64,000 nt of DNA from CAMLIZ01 sp966212505 (GCA_966212505.1 CBIHRS010000012.1:62001-126000); one strand, 5' to 3'. Positions 16,516 through 25,215 are shown, counted from the first letter of the stretch. Made by a program: numbers and translations. Notes: generated by a model from the letters alone, not told the origin.

Positions 16516-17265
16516 TCAGGATTGCAGCGGTTCCATCACCAGCCGGTCGCCCACGAGGCGCACCTGGGCCGGCTTGCGCAGCACGTTGTCGGGCACCGGC
16601 GTCTCGCTGGTGCGGTAGGTGCCGGCGATGGAGATCAGCTCCGGCTCCAGGCAGGTGGTGAAGATGCGCGCTTCGGTGTTGCCCTTGGCGCCGGCAATGG
16701 CGCGGCCGCGCAGCGGCGCGTACACGTGGATGTGGCCATCGGCAATGACCTCGGCACCGAAGTTCACCGCGGCCAGCACCACCAGGTCGGCCCCCTTGGC
16801 ATAGACCTGCTGGCCCGAGCGCAGCGGCTTGTCGACCACCACGGTGGGCGGCGCGGCGGCGGGCACCTCGCGGATCACCTCCTGCACCACTTCCACCTTC
16901 TGCACCACCGTCTCGATGCGGGGCGCCGGCGCAGGCGGCGCTTCGGGCGCCTCGCTGAAGCCAGCGGCAGCGGCGGCTTCCATCTGCGCCGCCGAACCGC
17001 CCGAGGCGGCCACCGGCAGCATCTTGTGCCGGCGCATCAACTCGGCCAGCACGGCGAAGTCGAGTTCGGCACCCTCTTCCAACTGCGACAGATCGACGAC
17101 CACCGGGTCGCCGTTGAAGAAATTGGGGGTTTCCGCCAGGCGCGCGGCCAGCTCAGCCTCGAGCGCCGCGAGGTCCGCCGTCTTGAGCACCACCGACACC
17201 AGCGGCAGCGTCGCATTCTTCAGTTCAAAACCGGCGGGAGGGGTTCCTGCGGACACAGCGGCCAT
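16516..17265 (-). CDS. minC: Septum formation inhibitor MinC
   Basis: This 249-aa protein has the N-terminal FtsZ-inhibiting domain (FELKNATLPLVSVVLKTADL) and the C-terminal right-handed beta-helix dimer domain (QQVYAKGADLVVLAAVNFGA, then GHIHVYAPLRGRAIAG). An Ala/Pro/Val-rich linker of about 50 residues separates them. The ATG at 17265 is preferred to a TTG at 17274. It is the first gene of the minCDE operon. Confidence 0.96.
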   Translation of the reverse strand: MAAVSAGTPPAGFELKNATLPLVSVVLKTADLAALEAELAARLAETPNFFNGDPVVVDLSQLEEGAELDFAVLAELMRRHKMLPVAASGGSAAQMEAAAAAGFSEAPEAPPAPAPRIETVVQKVEVVQEVIREVPAAAPPTVVVDKPLRSGQQVYAKGADLVVLAAVNFGAEVIADGHIHVYAPLRGRAIAGAKGNTEARIFTTCLEPELISIAGTYRTSETPVPDNVLRKPAQVRLVGDRLVMEPLQS

Positions 17266-17332
17266 GGGCACCAATGCACTTCGCGAAAGGGGCGAAGTTT
17301 ACCCGGCCGGCCCCGGCGCCCAGCCAGAACGC

Positions 17333-17755
17333 TCAGGCGCGCTTGCGCTTCGGCGCCTTCGAGACGCCTTGTGCCTTCTCGGCTTTCTCGGCCTTGGCTG
17401 CCTCGCACTCCTCGACCATGAACTCCACCTGCCGCTCGATGCGCTGCTTCTCTCCCGCCGGCAGCCGGGCGTAGCGGGCATAGCTCACGCGTTTGAACGG
17501 CCATTGCGCCGCGGCCTCGGGCTCGCGCGCGATCACCGCGGTGGTGAACGACGGCGCCGAGCCGAAATACTCCACCGCCTTCTCGAGGTTGGATTTGCTG
17601 ATGCGGCCGGTGCGCTTCCAGCCGCTCACCGCCTGCGGGCTCACGCCGCAATAGCGCGCCAGCTCCACCAGCGAGTGCCCCCGCTCGGCACCGAGCTCGA
17701 AGACATGGTTCAACCATGCGCGCACCGTGTCTGCGTCCGATCCTTTGTAAAGCAT
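17333..17755 (-). CDS. Small helix-turn-helix regulator (phage-repressor-like)
   Basis: This 140-aa protein has a Cro/CI-type helix-turn-helix near its N terminus (LARYCGVSPQAVSGWKRTGR). A charged, Lys/Ala-rich tail (AKAEKAEKAQ) follows a short middle region. Helix-turn-helix proteins of this size divergently paired with a YdaS-like gene occur in prophage switches, but no other phage gene is near. The start codon lies inside the palindrome AAGCATTGCTT (17750-17760), so the protein probably binds its own start region. Confidence 0.82.
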   Translation of the reverse strand: MLYKGSDADTVRAWLNHVFELGAERGHSLVELARYCGVSPQAVSGWKRTGRISKSNLEKAVEYFGSAPSFTTAVIAREPEAAAQWPFKRVSYARYARLPAGEKQRIERQVEFMVEECEAAKAEKAEKAQGVSKAPKRKRA

Positions 17756-17820
17756 TGCTTATTGTCCTGAAAGCATCAGTTGCAATGCAATGCTTTACAC
17801 ACACGGAACCATTGCTTTAT
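17750..17820. promoter_or_regulatory. Repeat-filled operator between two divergent helix-turn-helix genes
   Basis: The gap holds related elements: the palindrome AAGCATTGCTT at 17750-17760, AAGCATCAG at 17771, GCAATGCTTTA around 17787-17797, and CATTGCTTTAT at 17810-17820. Reiterated half-sites between divergent Cro/CI-like genes are the usual layout of a bistable or autorepressed switch. Confidence 0.6.
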
Positions 17821-17831
17821 TCTCGCACCCC

Positions 17832-18098
17832 ATGAAACTTGGCGAGTTCCTGGAGCGAGAACGCGGCCGCGCAGCCTCCCTGGCGCGCTCGCTGAAGGTC
17901 GCGCCTTCATACCTGTCGCAGCTGGCACGCGGCAACCGGCCGGTGCCGCCCGATCGTGCCAGCGCGATCGAAAGCGCCACCGGCGGCATCGTGCGCCGCT
18001 GGGATCTGAGGCCACACGACTGGTGGCTGATCTGGCCCGAGCTGATCGGCGCGGAAGGCGCCCCGCCCCCTCCTTCCCGCGAGGCCGCCATGCCCTGA
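17832..18098 (+). CDS. YdaS-like helix-turn-helix protein
   Basis: This 88-aa protein has a helix-turn-helix (LARSLKVAPSYLSQLARGNR) and the C-terminal signature ATGGIVRRWDLRPHDWWLIW, which matches the YdaS group of prophage Cro-like/antitoxin regulators. I chose the ATG at 17832, where the family similarity begins; an upstream frame would start inside the operator repeats. It is divergent from another small helix-turn-helix gene. No YdaT-like toxin gene follows it. Confidence 0.83.
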   Translation: MKLGEFLERERGRAASLARSLKVAPSYLSQLARGNRPVPPDRASAIESATGGIVRRWDLRPHDWWLIWPELIGAEGAPPPPSREAAMP

Positions 18099-18246
18099 GG
18101 CCGTTCAAGGTTTTTGCCCGCTCGCCATCAAGACACGCAACGGCACGGCATGCCTGAGCAGCACGCGTGCGTCACCTCCCTGCGCACGTGCCGTGCGTGG
18201 GCGAGCGGGTGTTTTTCTTCGAGGACCCGGCGGCCGGGTGCCGTCA

Positions 18247-18945
18247 TCAGCGGGTGACGCGAAGGTCCTTGGCGACGAGCTGCAGTTCCTTGTCGTCTTC
18301 GGTGCGCACCACGCGCACCGGCAGGTTGCCCAGCTGCGGCGCGAGCCACACCTCGGTGCGGGCACCGCTGTCGCCGCTGCGCCAGGGCTGGGCCTCGGTG
18401 CGCTGGCCGTTCACCGTGACCTGCGTGCGCGAGCCGGCCGAGAACTTGCGCGTCGAGGCGTTCTTGCCGGTGAGCACCTGCAGGCTGCCGGCGGCGCGTT
18501 CGCCCAGCCATGCAAGCTGGAAGGCCAGTGCGTTCACATCCTGCGCACCCGCCTCGAGCTTCACGGTGCGGTGCTCGTCGGGCTTGCCGTACACCGCCTC
18601 CTGCTTGGTCCAGTCGAACTCGGCGCGCACGCGAGGCGCGCCCTCCTTGTTGCGGAACTCGGCAAAGCTCTCGGGCACGAGGCCCGCTTCAGTCACGCGG
18701 CCGGCGCTCTGGTAGCGGATGTTGGGGCCGAACACCGGCAGGAGCTCGGTGCTGAGCGTGTAGCGCCCGCCTTCGAGGTGCCAGTGCTGCTCGGCCCGGC
18801 CCACGCGCAGCATGCCGCTGCTGCCGTACATCACGTCGTAGGTGATGCGCACGTCGGCGGGAAGCTCGGCCGCCGCGGCGGCGCCTGCGAGCACGAGGGA
18901 CGAGAGCATCAGCGAAAGTCGAGGCAGGAGAAGGGTTCGGGCCAT
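18247..18945 (-). CDS. DUF3108 domain-containing exported protein
   Basis: This 232-aa protein has a signal peptide (LSLMLSSLVLAGAAAAA) and a DUF3108-type beta-rich body that begins LPADVRITYDVMYG. DUF3108 proteins are periplasmic or envelope proteins of unknown role. The ATG at 18945 is chosen so the signal peptide is N-terminal; the frame continues upstream without family features. It is divergent from gspA with 139 bp between starts. Confidence 0.82.
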   Translation of the reverse strand: MARTLLLPRLSLMLSSLVLAGAAAAAELPADVRITYDVMYGSSGMLRVGRAEQHWHLEGGRYTLSTELLPVFGPNIRYQSAGRVTEAGLVPESFAEFRNKEGAPRVRAEFDWTKQEAVYGKPDEHRTVKLEAGAQDVNALAFQLAWLGERAAGSLQVLTGKNASTRKFSAGSRTQVTVNGQRTEAQPWRSGDSGARTEVWLAPQLGNLPVRVVRTEDDKELQLVAKDLRVTR

Positions 18946-19084
18946 GGTCTGGGGGAGCATACCGCCGGGCATGACATCCCCATGGTGTGTACGGCGATGC
19001 AGCTCCAACGCGCCGGGCGGCCCGGCGGCCGACAGCGCGCGCGGCTGCGAGATACTGTGCGCCGTGCAGTCCTCCGGCCGCCCC

Positions 19085-20731
19085 ATGTACGCGCAATTCT
19101 TCGGCCTGAAGCAAGAGCCCTTCTCGATCGCGCCCGATCCGCGCTACCTCTTCATGAGCGAGCGGCACCGCGAGGCGCTGGCGCACCTGCTGTATGGCGT
19201 CAAGGGCGGTGGCGGCTTCGTGCTGCTCACCGGCGAGATCGGCGCGGGCAAGACCACCGTGTGCCGCTGCTTCCTCGAGAAGATTCCCAAGCGCTGCAAC
19301 GTCGCCTACATCTTCAACCCCAAGCTCACCGTCACCGAGCTGCTGAAATCGGTGTGCGACGAGTTCTGCATTCCCTACCAGCATCAGGGCCCGGGCACGC
19401 CCACCATCAAGGACTACCTCGACCCGCTGAACGAGTTCCTGCTGCGCACGCACGCCGTGGGCCAGAACAACGTGCTGGTGATCGACGAGGCACAGAACCT
19501 CTCGGCCGACGTGCTGGAGCAGCTGCGCCTGCTGACCAACCTGGAGACCAGCGAGCGCAAGCTGCTGCAGATCATCCTGATCGGCCAGCCCGAGCTGCGC
19601 GAGATGCTGGCCCGGCCCGAGCTCGAGCAGCTGGCACAGCGCGTGATCGCGCGCTTCCACCTCGAGGCCCTGTCGGAAACCGAGACGCTGCAGTACGTGC
19701 GGCACCGGCTCTCGGTGGCCGGCATGGGCAAGGCGATTCCGTTCGAACGCAAGGCGGTGCGCCGCATCCACCAGCTCGCGCGCGGCGTGCCGCGCCGCAT
19801 CAACCTGCTGTGCGACCGCGCGATGCTGGGCGCCTATGCCAAGGGCCAGTCGACCATCGGCACCGGCATCGTGGAGCAGGCGGCGCGCGAGGTGTTCGAC
19901 AAGCCGGTCGGTACCCGCGAGCGCTGGAGCCCGCAGCGCATGACGCTCGGCGCCGTGGGCTTGGTGGCCGGCGTGGGGCTGCTGGGTGTGGTGGGCTGGG
20001 CCTGGGATGGCGCGCTGCATCGCAAGCCGGCCGATCCCAAAAGCGCAGCGCTGCCGGCCTCGAAGCCTGCTGCCGCGCTGGCCAGGGCTGCATCGGCGGC
20101 CTCCGCCTCGTCCGCATTCGCGGCTGCAGCACCCGCCGCCGTCGCATCGGCCTTCGATGCGAAAACTGCTCTGCGTGACGAAAAGCAGGCCTGGCGCGAG
20201 CTCGCGGCCCAATGGCATGTGTCGCTCGATGACGGCGACCCCTGCGATGCCGCGCAGCGCCAGCAGGTGCATTGCTTCAAGCGGCCCAACGTCACGCTCG
20301 CGCAGATCCGCCTGCTCGCGCGGCCCGGCATCCTCACGTTGCGCGACGAAGCCGATCGCCCGGTGTACGCATTGCTCACCGGCCTGGGCGAGCACAGCGC
20401 CACGCTGCAGATGGGCGGCAGCGCACAGACCCTGTCGCTGCCGGCGCTGGCCGCGATGTGGCGCGGCGACTTCGCCACCTTCTGGCGCGCGCCGCCGGGC
20501 TACCTCAAGCGCATCGGCGACGGCGACACCGGCCCGGCCGCCGACTGGCTGGCGGCACAGCTCGCGCGCCTGCCCGGCGCCGGCGGCAACGACCAGCCCC
20601 TCAAGTCGAAGATCTATGCGTTCCAGCTCGCGCAAGGCCTGGAGGCCGACGGGCGGGCGGGGCCGATGACCTTCATGCAGCTCAACCGCGCCACCGGGGT
20701 CGACGAACCCCGGCTGCGCACCGGCTCCTGA
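19085..20731 (+). CDS. gspA: General secretion pathway ATPase GspA/ExeA
   Basis: This 548-aa protein starts MYAQFFGLKQEPFSIAPDPR, the conserved ExeA opening. It has an AAA+ ATPase domain with Walker A GEIGAGKTT (about residues 50-58) and Walker B VLVIDEAQNL, a single membrane segment near residues 285-300, an Ala-rich linker, and a periplasmic C-terminal part ending in a peptidoglycan-binding-like module. With GspB it helps place the type II secretin in the outer membrane. gspB follows after 3 bp. Confidence 0.92.
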   Translation: MYAQFFGLKQEPFSIAPDPRYLFMSERHREALAHLLYGVKGGGGFVLLTGEIGAGKTTVCRCFLEKIPKRCNVAYIFNPKLTVTELLKSVCDEFCIPYQHQGPGTPTIKDYLDPLNEFLLRTHAVGQNNVLVIDEAQNLSADVLEQLRLLTNLETSERKLLQIILIGQPELREMLARPELEQLAQRVIARFHLEALSETETLQYVRHRLSVAGMGKAIPFERKAVRRIHQLARGVPRRINLLCDRAMLGAYAKGQSTIGTGIVEQAAREVFDKPVGTRERWSPQRMTLGAVGLVAGVGLLGVVGWAWDGALHRKPADPKSAALPASKPAAALARAASAASASSAFAAAAPAAVASAFDAKTALRDEKQAWRELAAQWHVSLDDGDPCDAAQRQQVHCFKRPNVTLAQIRLLARPGILTLRDEADRPVYALLTGLGEHSATLQMGGSAQTLSLPALAAMWRGDFATFWRAPPGYLKRIGDGDTGPAADWLAAQLARLPGAGGNDQPLKSKIYAFQLAQGLEADGRAGPMTFMQLNRATGVDEPRLRTGS

Positions 20732-20734
20732 ACC

Positions 20735-21478
20735 ATGTCCTACATCCTCGACGCACTCAAGCGGGCCGATGCCGAACGCGAGCGCGGCTCGGTCCCGGGC
20801 CTGCACACGCAACCGGCCGCGGTGGCCGACGACGACGAGGCCGCCGCAGGCCTGAAGCCGTGGATGTGGATGGCGCTGGGCGTGTCGCTCGCGCTGGCCG
20901 GCTCGCTCGCATGGCGGTGGCTTGGCAGCGACGGCGCGCCACGCGATGTGGCGACGCAGCCGGCGCCGCAGATGCCGCCCGCGCCGCTGCCGGCAGCGCA
21001 GGCGCCCGTCGTCGTCCCCGTGCCGGCCCCCACGCCCGCACCCACCGTCGCGATGCAGCCCCCGCCTCCCGCGGCAACGGCGCCGGCGCATCCCGCGCCG
21101 TCGATCCAGCCGCCGGCCGCCGCGGTGCCGCCGCCTCGCGCGATCCCCTCCCCTGCGCCGTCGCCCGCCGTACGCGCGACCACAGCACCCGCACCCTCGC
21201 CCGCTCCCGCGCCCGCCGCTGCGCCGGCGGCCCATCCCGCCCCCGAGGCGCGCATCTACGCGCGCAACGAGCTGCCCGAGGAGATCCGGCGCGAACTGCC
21301 CACGCTCGCGATCGGCGGGTCGATCTATTCGGAGAACCCGGCCAGCCGTTTCCTGATCATCAATGGCCAGGTGCTGCACGAAGGCGACAAGGTCAACGCC
21401 GACCTCTCGCTCGAGCAGATCAAGCTCAAGGCCGCGGTGCTCCGGTACAAGGGCTACCGCTACGAGATCACGTACTGA
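20735..21478 (+). CDS. gspB: General secretion pathway protein GspB
   Basis: This 247-aa protein has the GspB/ExeB layout: the N-terminal signature MSYILDALKRADAERERG, one membrane helix (WMWMALGVSLALAGSLAW), a long Pro/Ala-rich periplasmic spacer, and a C-terminal globular domain (RFLIINGQVLHEGD to the end) like the PulB/GspB C-domain. It partners GspA in secretin assembly. The secretin and other gsp genes are not in this window. Confidence 0.93.
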   Translation: MSYILDALKRADAERERGSVPGLHTQPAAVADDDEAAAGLKPWMWMALGVSLALAGSLAWRWLGSDGAPRDVATQPAPQMPPAPLPAAQAPVVVPVPAPTPAPTVAMQPPPPAATAPAHPAPSIQPPAAAVPPPRAIPSPAPSPAVRATTAPAPSPAPAPAAAPAAHPAPEARIYARNELPEEIRRELPTLAIGGSIYSENPASRFLIINGQVLHEGDKVNADLSLEQIKLKAAVLRYKGYRYEITY

Positions 21479-21560
21479 ACCGCGGCGCCAACTCGTTCAC
21501 GGCACTCGGTCGGGTGGCACCCTAAACTTCGCGGCTTTGTGAATTGGCCTACCGAGCGCC

Positions 21561-21809
21561 GTGTCGAGTGTTGTCGCGTTCCCTGTCAGGACGAGTCCCT
21601 TCCAGCAGGATCCCCTGGCCGGCTATTCGCGCAAGGTGACCCAGGATTTCGTCCAGGGCGCGCCGCCCCCGCCCGAGATCTCGACCTCGCCCTTCGGCTC
21701 CTCGCCGCTGGCCGACTATCGCGCCGCGGTGGCCGAGCGGTTCCTCCATGGCCCGCCGATGTTCCGCTTCGGAACGGCGCCCACCGGGCGTCTTCACGGC
21801 GTCGCATAG
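21561..21809 (+). CDS. Small hypothetical protein with an internal duplication
   Basis: This 82-aa frame begins at a GTG 82 bp after gspB. It is not a family I recognise. Two halves repeat a pattern: DPLAGYSRKVTQDFVQGAPP (residues about 18-37) and SPLADYRAAVAERFLHGPP (about 47-65). This in-frame protein-level duplication argues that the frame is translated. It is probably cytoplasmic, with no signal peptide or membrane helix. Confidence 0.5.
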   Translation: MSSVVAFPVRTSPFQQDPLAGYSRKVTQDFVQGAPPPPEISTSPFGSSPLADYRAAVAERFLHGPPMFRFGTAPTGRLHGVA

Positions 21810-21887
21810 TCGTGGCTTGACGGCTGTCAAGCGCTTCGGCTGGCGCGCCGCGCACAGTGGAACCGTCCCTCCACCGCAGGTTCCGCC

Positions 21888-22091
21888 ATGCCGATCGACC
21901 CTTCCGTTGCGCCCCTGTTCGACCATGTCCGCATCGACGCGCTGAGCGATGGCGACATCGAGTTCTGGGCCTGCGTGCTGGATGCCAGCCCGGCCGAACT
22001 GCGCCATGCCATCGGCATGGTCGGCACCGACGTGAGCGCCGTGCGGCGCTACCTCGCCCAGCCTTCGCTGGCCTGCGCCGGCATGCACTGA
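21888..22091 (+). CDS. DUF3606-like small protein
   Basis: This 67-aa protein matches the short DUF3606 pattern: an acidic N-terminal segment (IDALSDGDIEFWACVLDASP) followed by ELRHAIGMVGTDVSAVRRYL. These are small soluble proteins of unknown function, common in proteobacteria. The 3' end overlaps the convergent gene at 22049 by 43 bp. Confidence 0.68.
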   Translation: MPIDPSVAPLFDHVRIDALSDGDIEFWACVLDASPAELRHAIGMVGTDVSAVRRYLAQPSLACAGMH

Positions 22092-22381
22092 AGCCAGCCG
22101 AGCAGCTCGGCCAGCCGCGTCACCACCCACACGCCCTCCGGCGCCGACAGGCCCGACTCGGCGGCGGCCAGCCCCGCGCCGCAGCGCGCCAGCACCTCGT
22201 CTTCGGAGATGCCGTTGTCGAAGTGCTGCGCCTTCGCGTGGTCGACCAGCTGGTTCGCGAGGTCTTCGCACAGCTCGTAGCGGGCACGCACCGTGTCCAC
22301 CGGCTCGATGAGGCGGCGCCTCGCGTCGGTGTAGAGCGCGAGGAACGACGGCGGGATCACGATCTGGTGTTCGTCTGACAT
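22049..22381 (-). CDS. Conserved small hypothetical protein
   Basis: This 110-aa protein begins MSDEHQIVIPPSFLALYTDA, a sequence type I associate with conserved Burkholderiales proteins loosely annotated as chaperone-like ATPases. No Walker motif is present here, so that name is not supported. It is predicted to be soluble and helical. The ATG at 22381 was chosen; 14 bp separate it from the 3' end of the upstream AlkZ-like gene. The 3' end runs into the convergent DUF3606-like gene. Confidence 0.65.
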   Translation of the reverse strand: MSDEHQIVIPPSFLALYTDARRRLIEPVDTVRARYELCEDLANQLVDHAKAQHFDNGISEDEVLARCGAGLAAAESGLSAPEGVWVVTRLAELLGWLQCMPAQASEGWAR

Positions 22382-22395
22382 GGCGGGGTTGTACC

Positions 22396-23511
22396 TCATC
22401 GCTTCGGCAGGTCGACCCGATGCCGCGATGCGTCGGGCTCGATGAAGCGCAGCAGCGCCTCGCCTTCGGCCTGCAGTTCGTCGCGCAGCGCCTTGCCCAG
22501 CGGCTCATGCAGCGTCAGCAGCAGGCGGGCCGTGTCGCCCTGGCGCTCGATGTCCCAGCCGGCGCGGGCGAAACCGTCGACCAGCACCACCCGCGGCCGG
22601 CGGCCATTGCGCAGCATCGAGAAATGCGGCGCATGCTCGGGCGGCACGATGCGGCGGCGGTCGTCGTGCGACAACAGGCAGTTGTCGTACTCCGGCAGAA
22701 AGCGCACTGGCGCCGGCGTGTCGGCACGCGGCCGCGGCGCATCGGGCAGGTCGAACAGCTCGCGGCCCTGCTCGTCGGCAAACACGGCCAGCTCGGCGCG
22801 CATCGCCTCCAGCACCGGCTTCATCGCGCCCAGCCCGCACCAGGTGCGCACATCGGCCGCACTCGCGGGGCCGATGGCTGCAAGGCAGCGGCGCACCACC
22901 TCGTGCAGCGACGCATCGTCGCGCAACGGCTGCTGCAGCCAGCAGTCGGCGGGCATGAAGCGCGGCGGACGGGGATAGCCCCAGCGGTCGTCGCTCGGCA
23001 CCATCGCCATCGGCAGGCCGTTGCGCGCCCAGCGCGACAGGCCTTCCGGCTTGGCCTTCGGAAACCGGCTCGCGAGCGCCTCAGCGATCTGCTGCGCGGA
23101 AAGCGGCCCCTGCTCGTCGATCAGCGCCCGCACCGCAGGCGCCAGCGCCTTCATCGTGAAGCCGCCGGCCAGATGCGCCCAGTTCTTCAGGTCCTTGTCC
23201 AGCAAGGGCTGCAGCAAGCTGCGGAACGCGAGGTAGTCGGCCGCCGACACCGTGTGGATGGTGCCGCGCCAATGGCTGCCGCGCACGACCTCGCGGCGCT
23301 CGACCGCCTGCTGCAGCCGCGCCGAACCGAAGCCGCTGAGCCGCGACCACAACGCCACGTGCGGATCGCGCGGTTCCTGCGACTGCAGCCCGCCGACCGC
23401 ATGCACCGCCTCGGCCACCGGCAAGCGCCGGCGCTTGAGCAACAGCTGCCGCGCCAACAGCGCGCGGTTGAGCTGCAGTGTCGTGAGCACCGGCGGCGCT
23501 ACCACTTGCAC
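22396..23511 (-). CDS. Winged-helix (HTH_42) protein of the AlkZ/YcaQ DNA-glycosylase family
   Basis: This 371-aa protein matches the winged-helix family that includes AlkZ, which unhooks azinomycin interstrand crosslinks, and E. coli YcaQ/AlkX. The catalytic Q-x-Q motif of AlkZ-type enzymes is visible as GGLQSQEPRDP (Q43 and Q45). Conserved SHWRGTIHTVSAADY and FLPEYDNCLLSHDDR segments also fit. The likely role is removing bulky alkylated bases or crosslinks from DNA, but the lesion is unknown. Its start overlaps the 3' end of the following proline-rich gene by 13 bp. Confidence 0.8.
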   Translation of the reverse strand: MQVVAPPVLTTLQLNRALLARQLLLKRRRLPVAEAVHAVGGLQSQEPRDPHVALWSRLSGFGSARLQQAVERREVVRGSHWRGTIHTVSAADYLAFRSLLQPLLDKDLKNWAHLAGGFTMKALAPAVRALIDEQGPLSAQQIAEALASRFPKAKPEGLSRWARNGLPMAMVPSDDRWGYPRPPRFMPADCWLQQPLRDDASLHEVVRRCLAAIGPASAADVRTWCGLGAMKPVLEAMRAELAVFADEQGRELFDLPDAPRPRADTPAPVRFLPEYDNCLLSHDDRRRIVPPEHAPHFSMLRNGRRPRVVLVDGFARAGWDIERQGDTARLLLTLHEPLGKALRDELQAEGEALLRFIEPDASRHRVDLPKR

Positions 23512-25148
23512 CCCGTGCCTTTCACCGCATCCACCGTCAGCGGCACCACGGCGACCAAGCCCTTGTCGGCATAGGCGGTGCGGCAGTCGGGCTTGCCGGC
23601 CTTCTCCAGTTCCTCGGCCAGCTTGGACTTGCGCTCGGGCGGCGGCGGCAGCAACTGCAACGCACCGCGCGAGCCCATGCTCGAGATCGGCGCGCCGCGC
23701 GGCCGCGGCAGGTCGAGGTTGAGGCGGGGGGCGCTCGCGGGAACCGAGGGCGCAGTGGCCACGTCATGGCCCTGCTGCGCGCCGGCATCGGGCGATCCGA
23801 CCGCGGGGCGTGTGTCGCGCGACTCGGCGGGCGTGCTGTTGCGGCCCGCGGGCTGAACAGGGGCCGGCGACGCGCTTGGCGAAGGCGTGGCTGTTGCGGG
23901 GGTTGTCGCAGGCGTTGGGGCCGGTGCGGGAGCGGGTGTCGGCGCGGGCGCCGGAACGGTGCTGGTGGGCCGCGGGATCTCGACCGGTTCGACCGGCTTC
24001 ACCGGTGGCGGCAATGCCGGCTCGCGCGGCTTGACGACATCGAGCGGGGGCCGCGGCGCCGGGGCCGGCGTGGGGACGGGCACCGGCACTTCCACCGACT
24101 TGGCCGGCATCGGCTGCACATCAGGCTGCGGCTTGGGAGGGGCCGCGGGCGCCGGTGTCTCGATGGACGGCTTCGGCGGTGGAGGCACCACGACGGGCCG
24201 AGGCGGCTCGGGCAGCGGCTCGATCTTCGGCAAGGGTGCAGGTGCAGATGCAGGTGCAGGCGTGGGGGCAGGCACCGGCTGCGAAGCAGGCAACTCAGGT
24301 GCTTTCGCTTGAGCCGGGGCCACCTTCTCGACCTTCGGCGCCGCGGCGGCCTGTGCGTCGGTCGCCATGCGAGGCACGGGCACGGGCGCCGGTGCCGGCG
24401 GCGCAGGTGGCTCTGCCGGTGCAGCAACGGGTGCGGGGGCCGGTGTCGCCAGCGGCGCCGGAGCAGGCACGGGAGCCGGGGCGACCGGCGCAGGCACAGG
24501 GACCGGCGTGGGCAACGCCACCGGCGCAGGCGCCTCGATCGGCAGCACCGGCGGTGCAGGTGCCGGTGCAGGTGCAGGTGTCGGCACCGGAGGCGCGGGC
24601 GCCGGCGGCGGTGGTACCAGCGGCTCGACCGCCTTCACGCGGGACGGCTCGGCACGAGGCGGTTGCGGCGCGGGCAGCGGCACCACCTGCGGCGGCGTGG
24701 GTGCGGGAGCAGGTACAGGCGGAGGTGCCGGTGCCGGCGCTTCCGGCCGCACCACGGGCGCCTGTGGTGCGGCCTCAGCCTCCGTTCCCGGTGCCGGCCC
24801 CCAGGTGCCCAGGCGCGCCGCCCCTGGTGTCTTCGGCACCGGAGGCTGATCGGCCTCGCGCACCGCCCCACCCCAGCGGCGCTGCTTCGCGCTGCCCTCT
24901 GGGCCGGTGTAGGCATCCGACACCACCGTGCTGCCGGTGCCGCGGCCGGGATGCAGGTCGCGCAGCGACACGTTGATCGGGCCCCACACGCCTTCGCCGC
25001 GCCGCGCGCTCCCGCCCTGCGTGGTGCCGAAGACCAGCACCAGCAACACATGCAGCAGGATCGCGAGGACCACGCACTGTTCGATCGGCACCGGCTTCTG
25101 CGGAGCCGGCGGCCATCGGCGGGGTGCGGGACTGCTGGGCGTGGTCAC
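23499..25148 (-). CDS. Membrane-anchored, extremely proline/alanine-rich protein
   Basis: This 549-aa protein has a short cytoplasmic N terminus, one membrane helix (VVLAILLHVLLVLVFGTT, about residues 24-41), a Gly/Arg-rich stretch, then about 350 residues dominated by PAPAP, PVPAP and APVAP repeats. It ends in a compact domain of about 60 residues with two Cys (KPDCRTAYADKGLVAVVP and GTGCKW). The design resembles TonB or a periplasm-spanning linker, but no TonB C-terminal motif is seen. The GTG at 25148 is preferred because the longer frame to 25232 would overlap the divergent DUF1653 gene. The function is unknown. Confidence 0.7.
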   Translation of the reverse strand: MTTPSSPAPRRWPPAPQKPVPIEQCVVLAILLHVLLVLVFGTTQGGSARRGEGVWGPINVSLRDLHPGRGTGSTVVSDAYTGPEGSAKQRRWGGAVREADQPPVPKTPGAARLGTWGPAPGTEAEAAPQAPVVRPEAPAPAPPPVPAPAPTPPQVVPLPAPQPPRAEPSRVKAVEPLVPPPPAPAPPVPTPAPAPAPAPPVLPIEAPAPVALPTPVPVPAPVAPAPVPAPAPLATPAPAPVAAPAEPPAPPAPAPVPVPRMATDAQAAAAPKVEKVAPAQAKAPELPASQPVPAPTPAPASAPAPLPKIEPLPEPPRPVVVPPPPKPSIETPAPAAPPKPQPDVQPMPAKSVEVPVPVPTPAPAPRPPLDVVKPREPALPPPVKPVEPVEIPRPTSTVPAPAPTPAPAPAPTPATTPATATPSPSASPAPVQPAGRNSTPAESRDTRPAVGSPDAGAQQGHDVATAPSVPASAPRLNLDLPRPRGAPISSMGSRGALQLLPPPPERKSKLAEELEKAGKPDCRTAYADKGLVAVVPLTVDAVKGTGCKW

Positions 25149-25215
25149 GTGGCGTGCGGGAAAGCCCAAGCATCGCACAAGCCGCTGGTCCTTCTGAACC
25201 CGCGACAATCCGGGG

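Noticed and set aside
18099..18246. Gap between the YdaS-like gene and the DUF3108 gene
   Set aside because: Checked for a YdaT-like toxin or small RNA; no frame or structure could be supported.
18689..21379. 896-codon minus-strand frame opposite gspA and gspB
   Set aside because: Both plus-strand genes are unmistakable; the frame is an antisense artefact.
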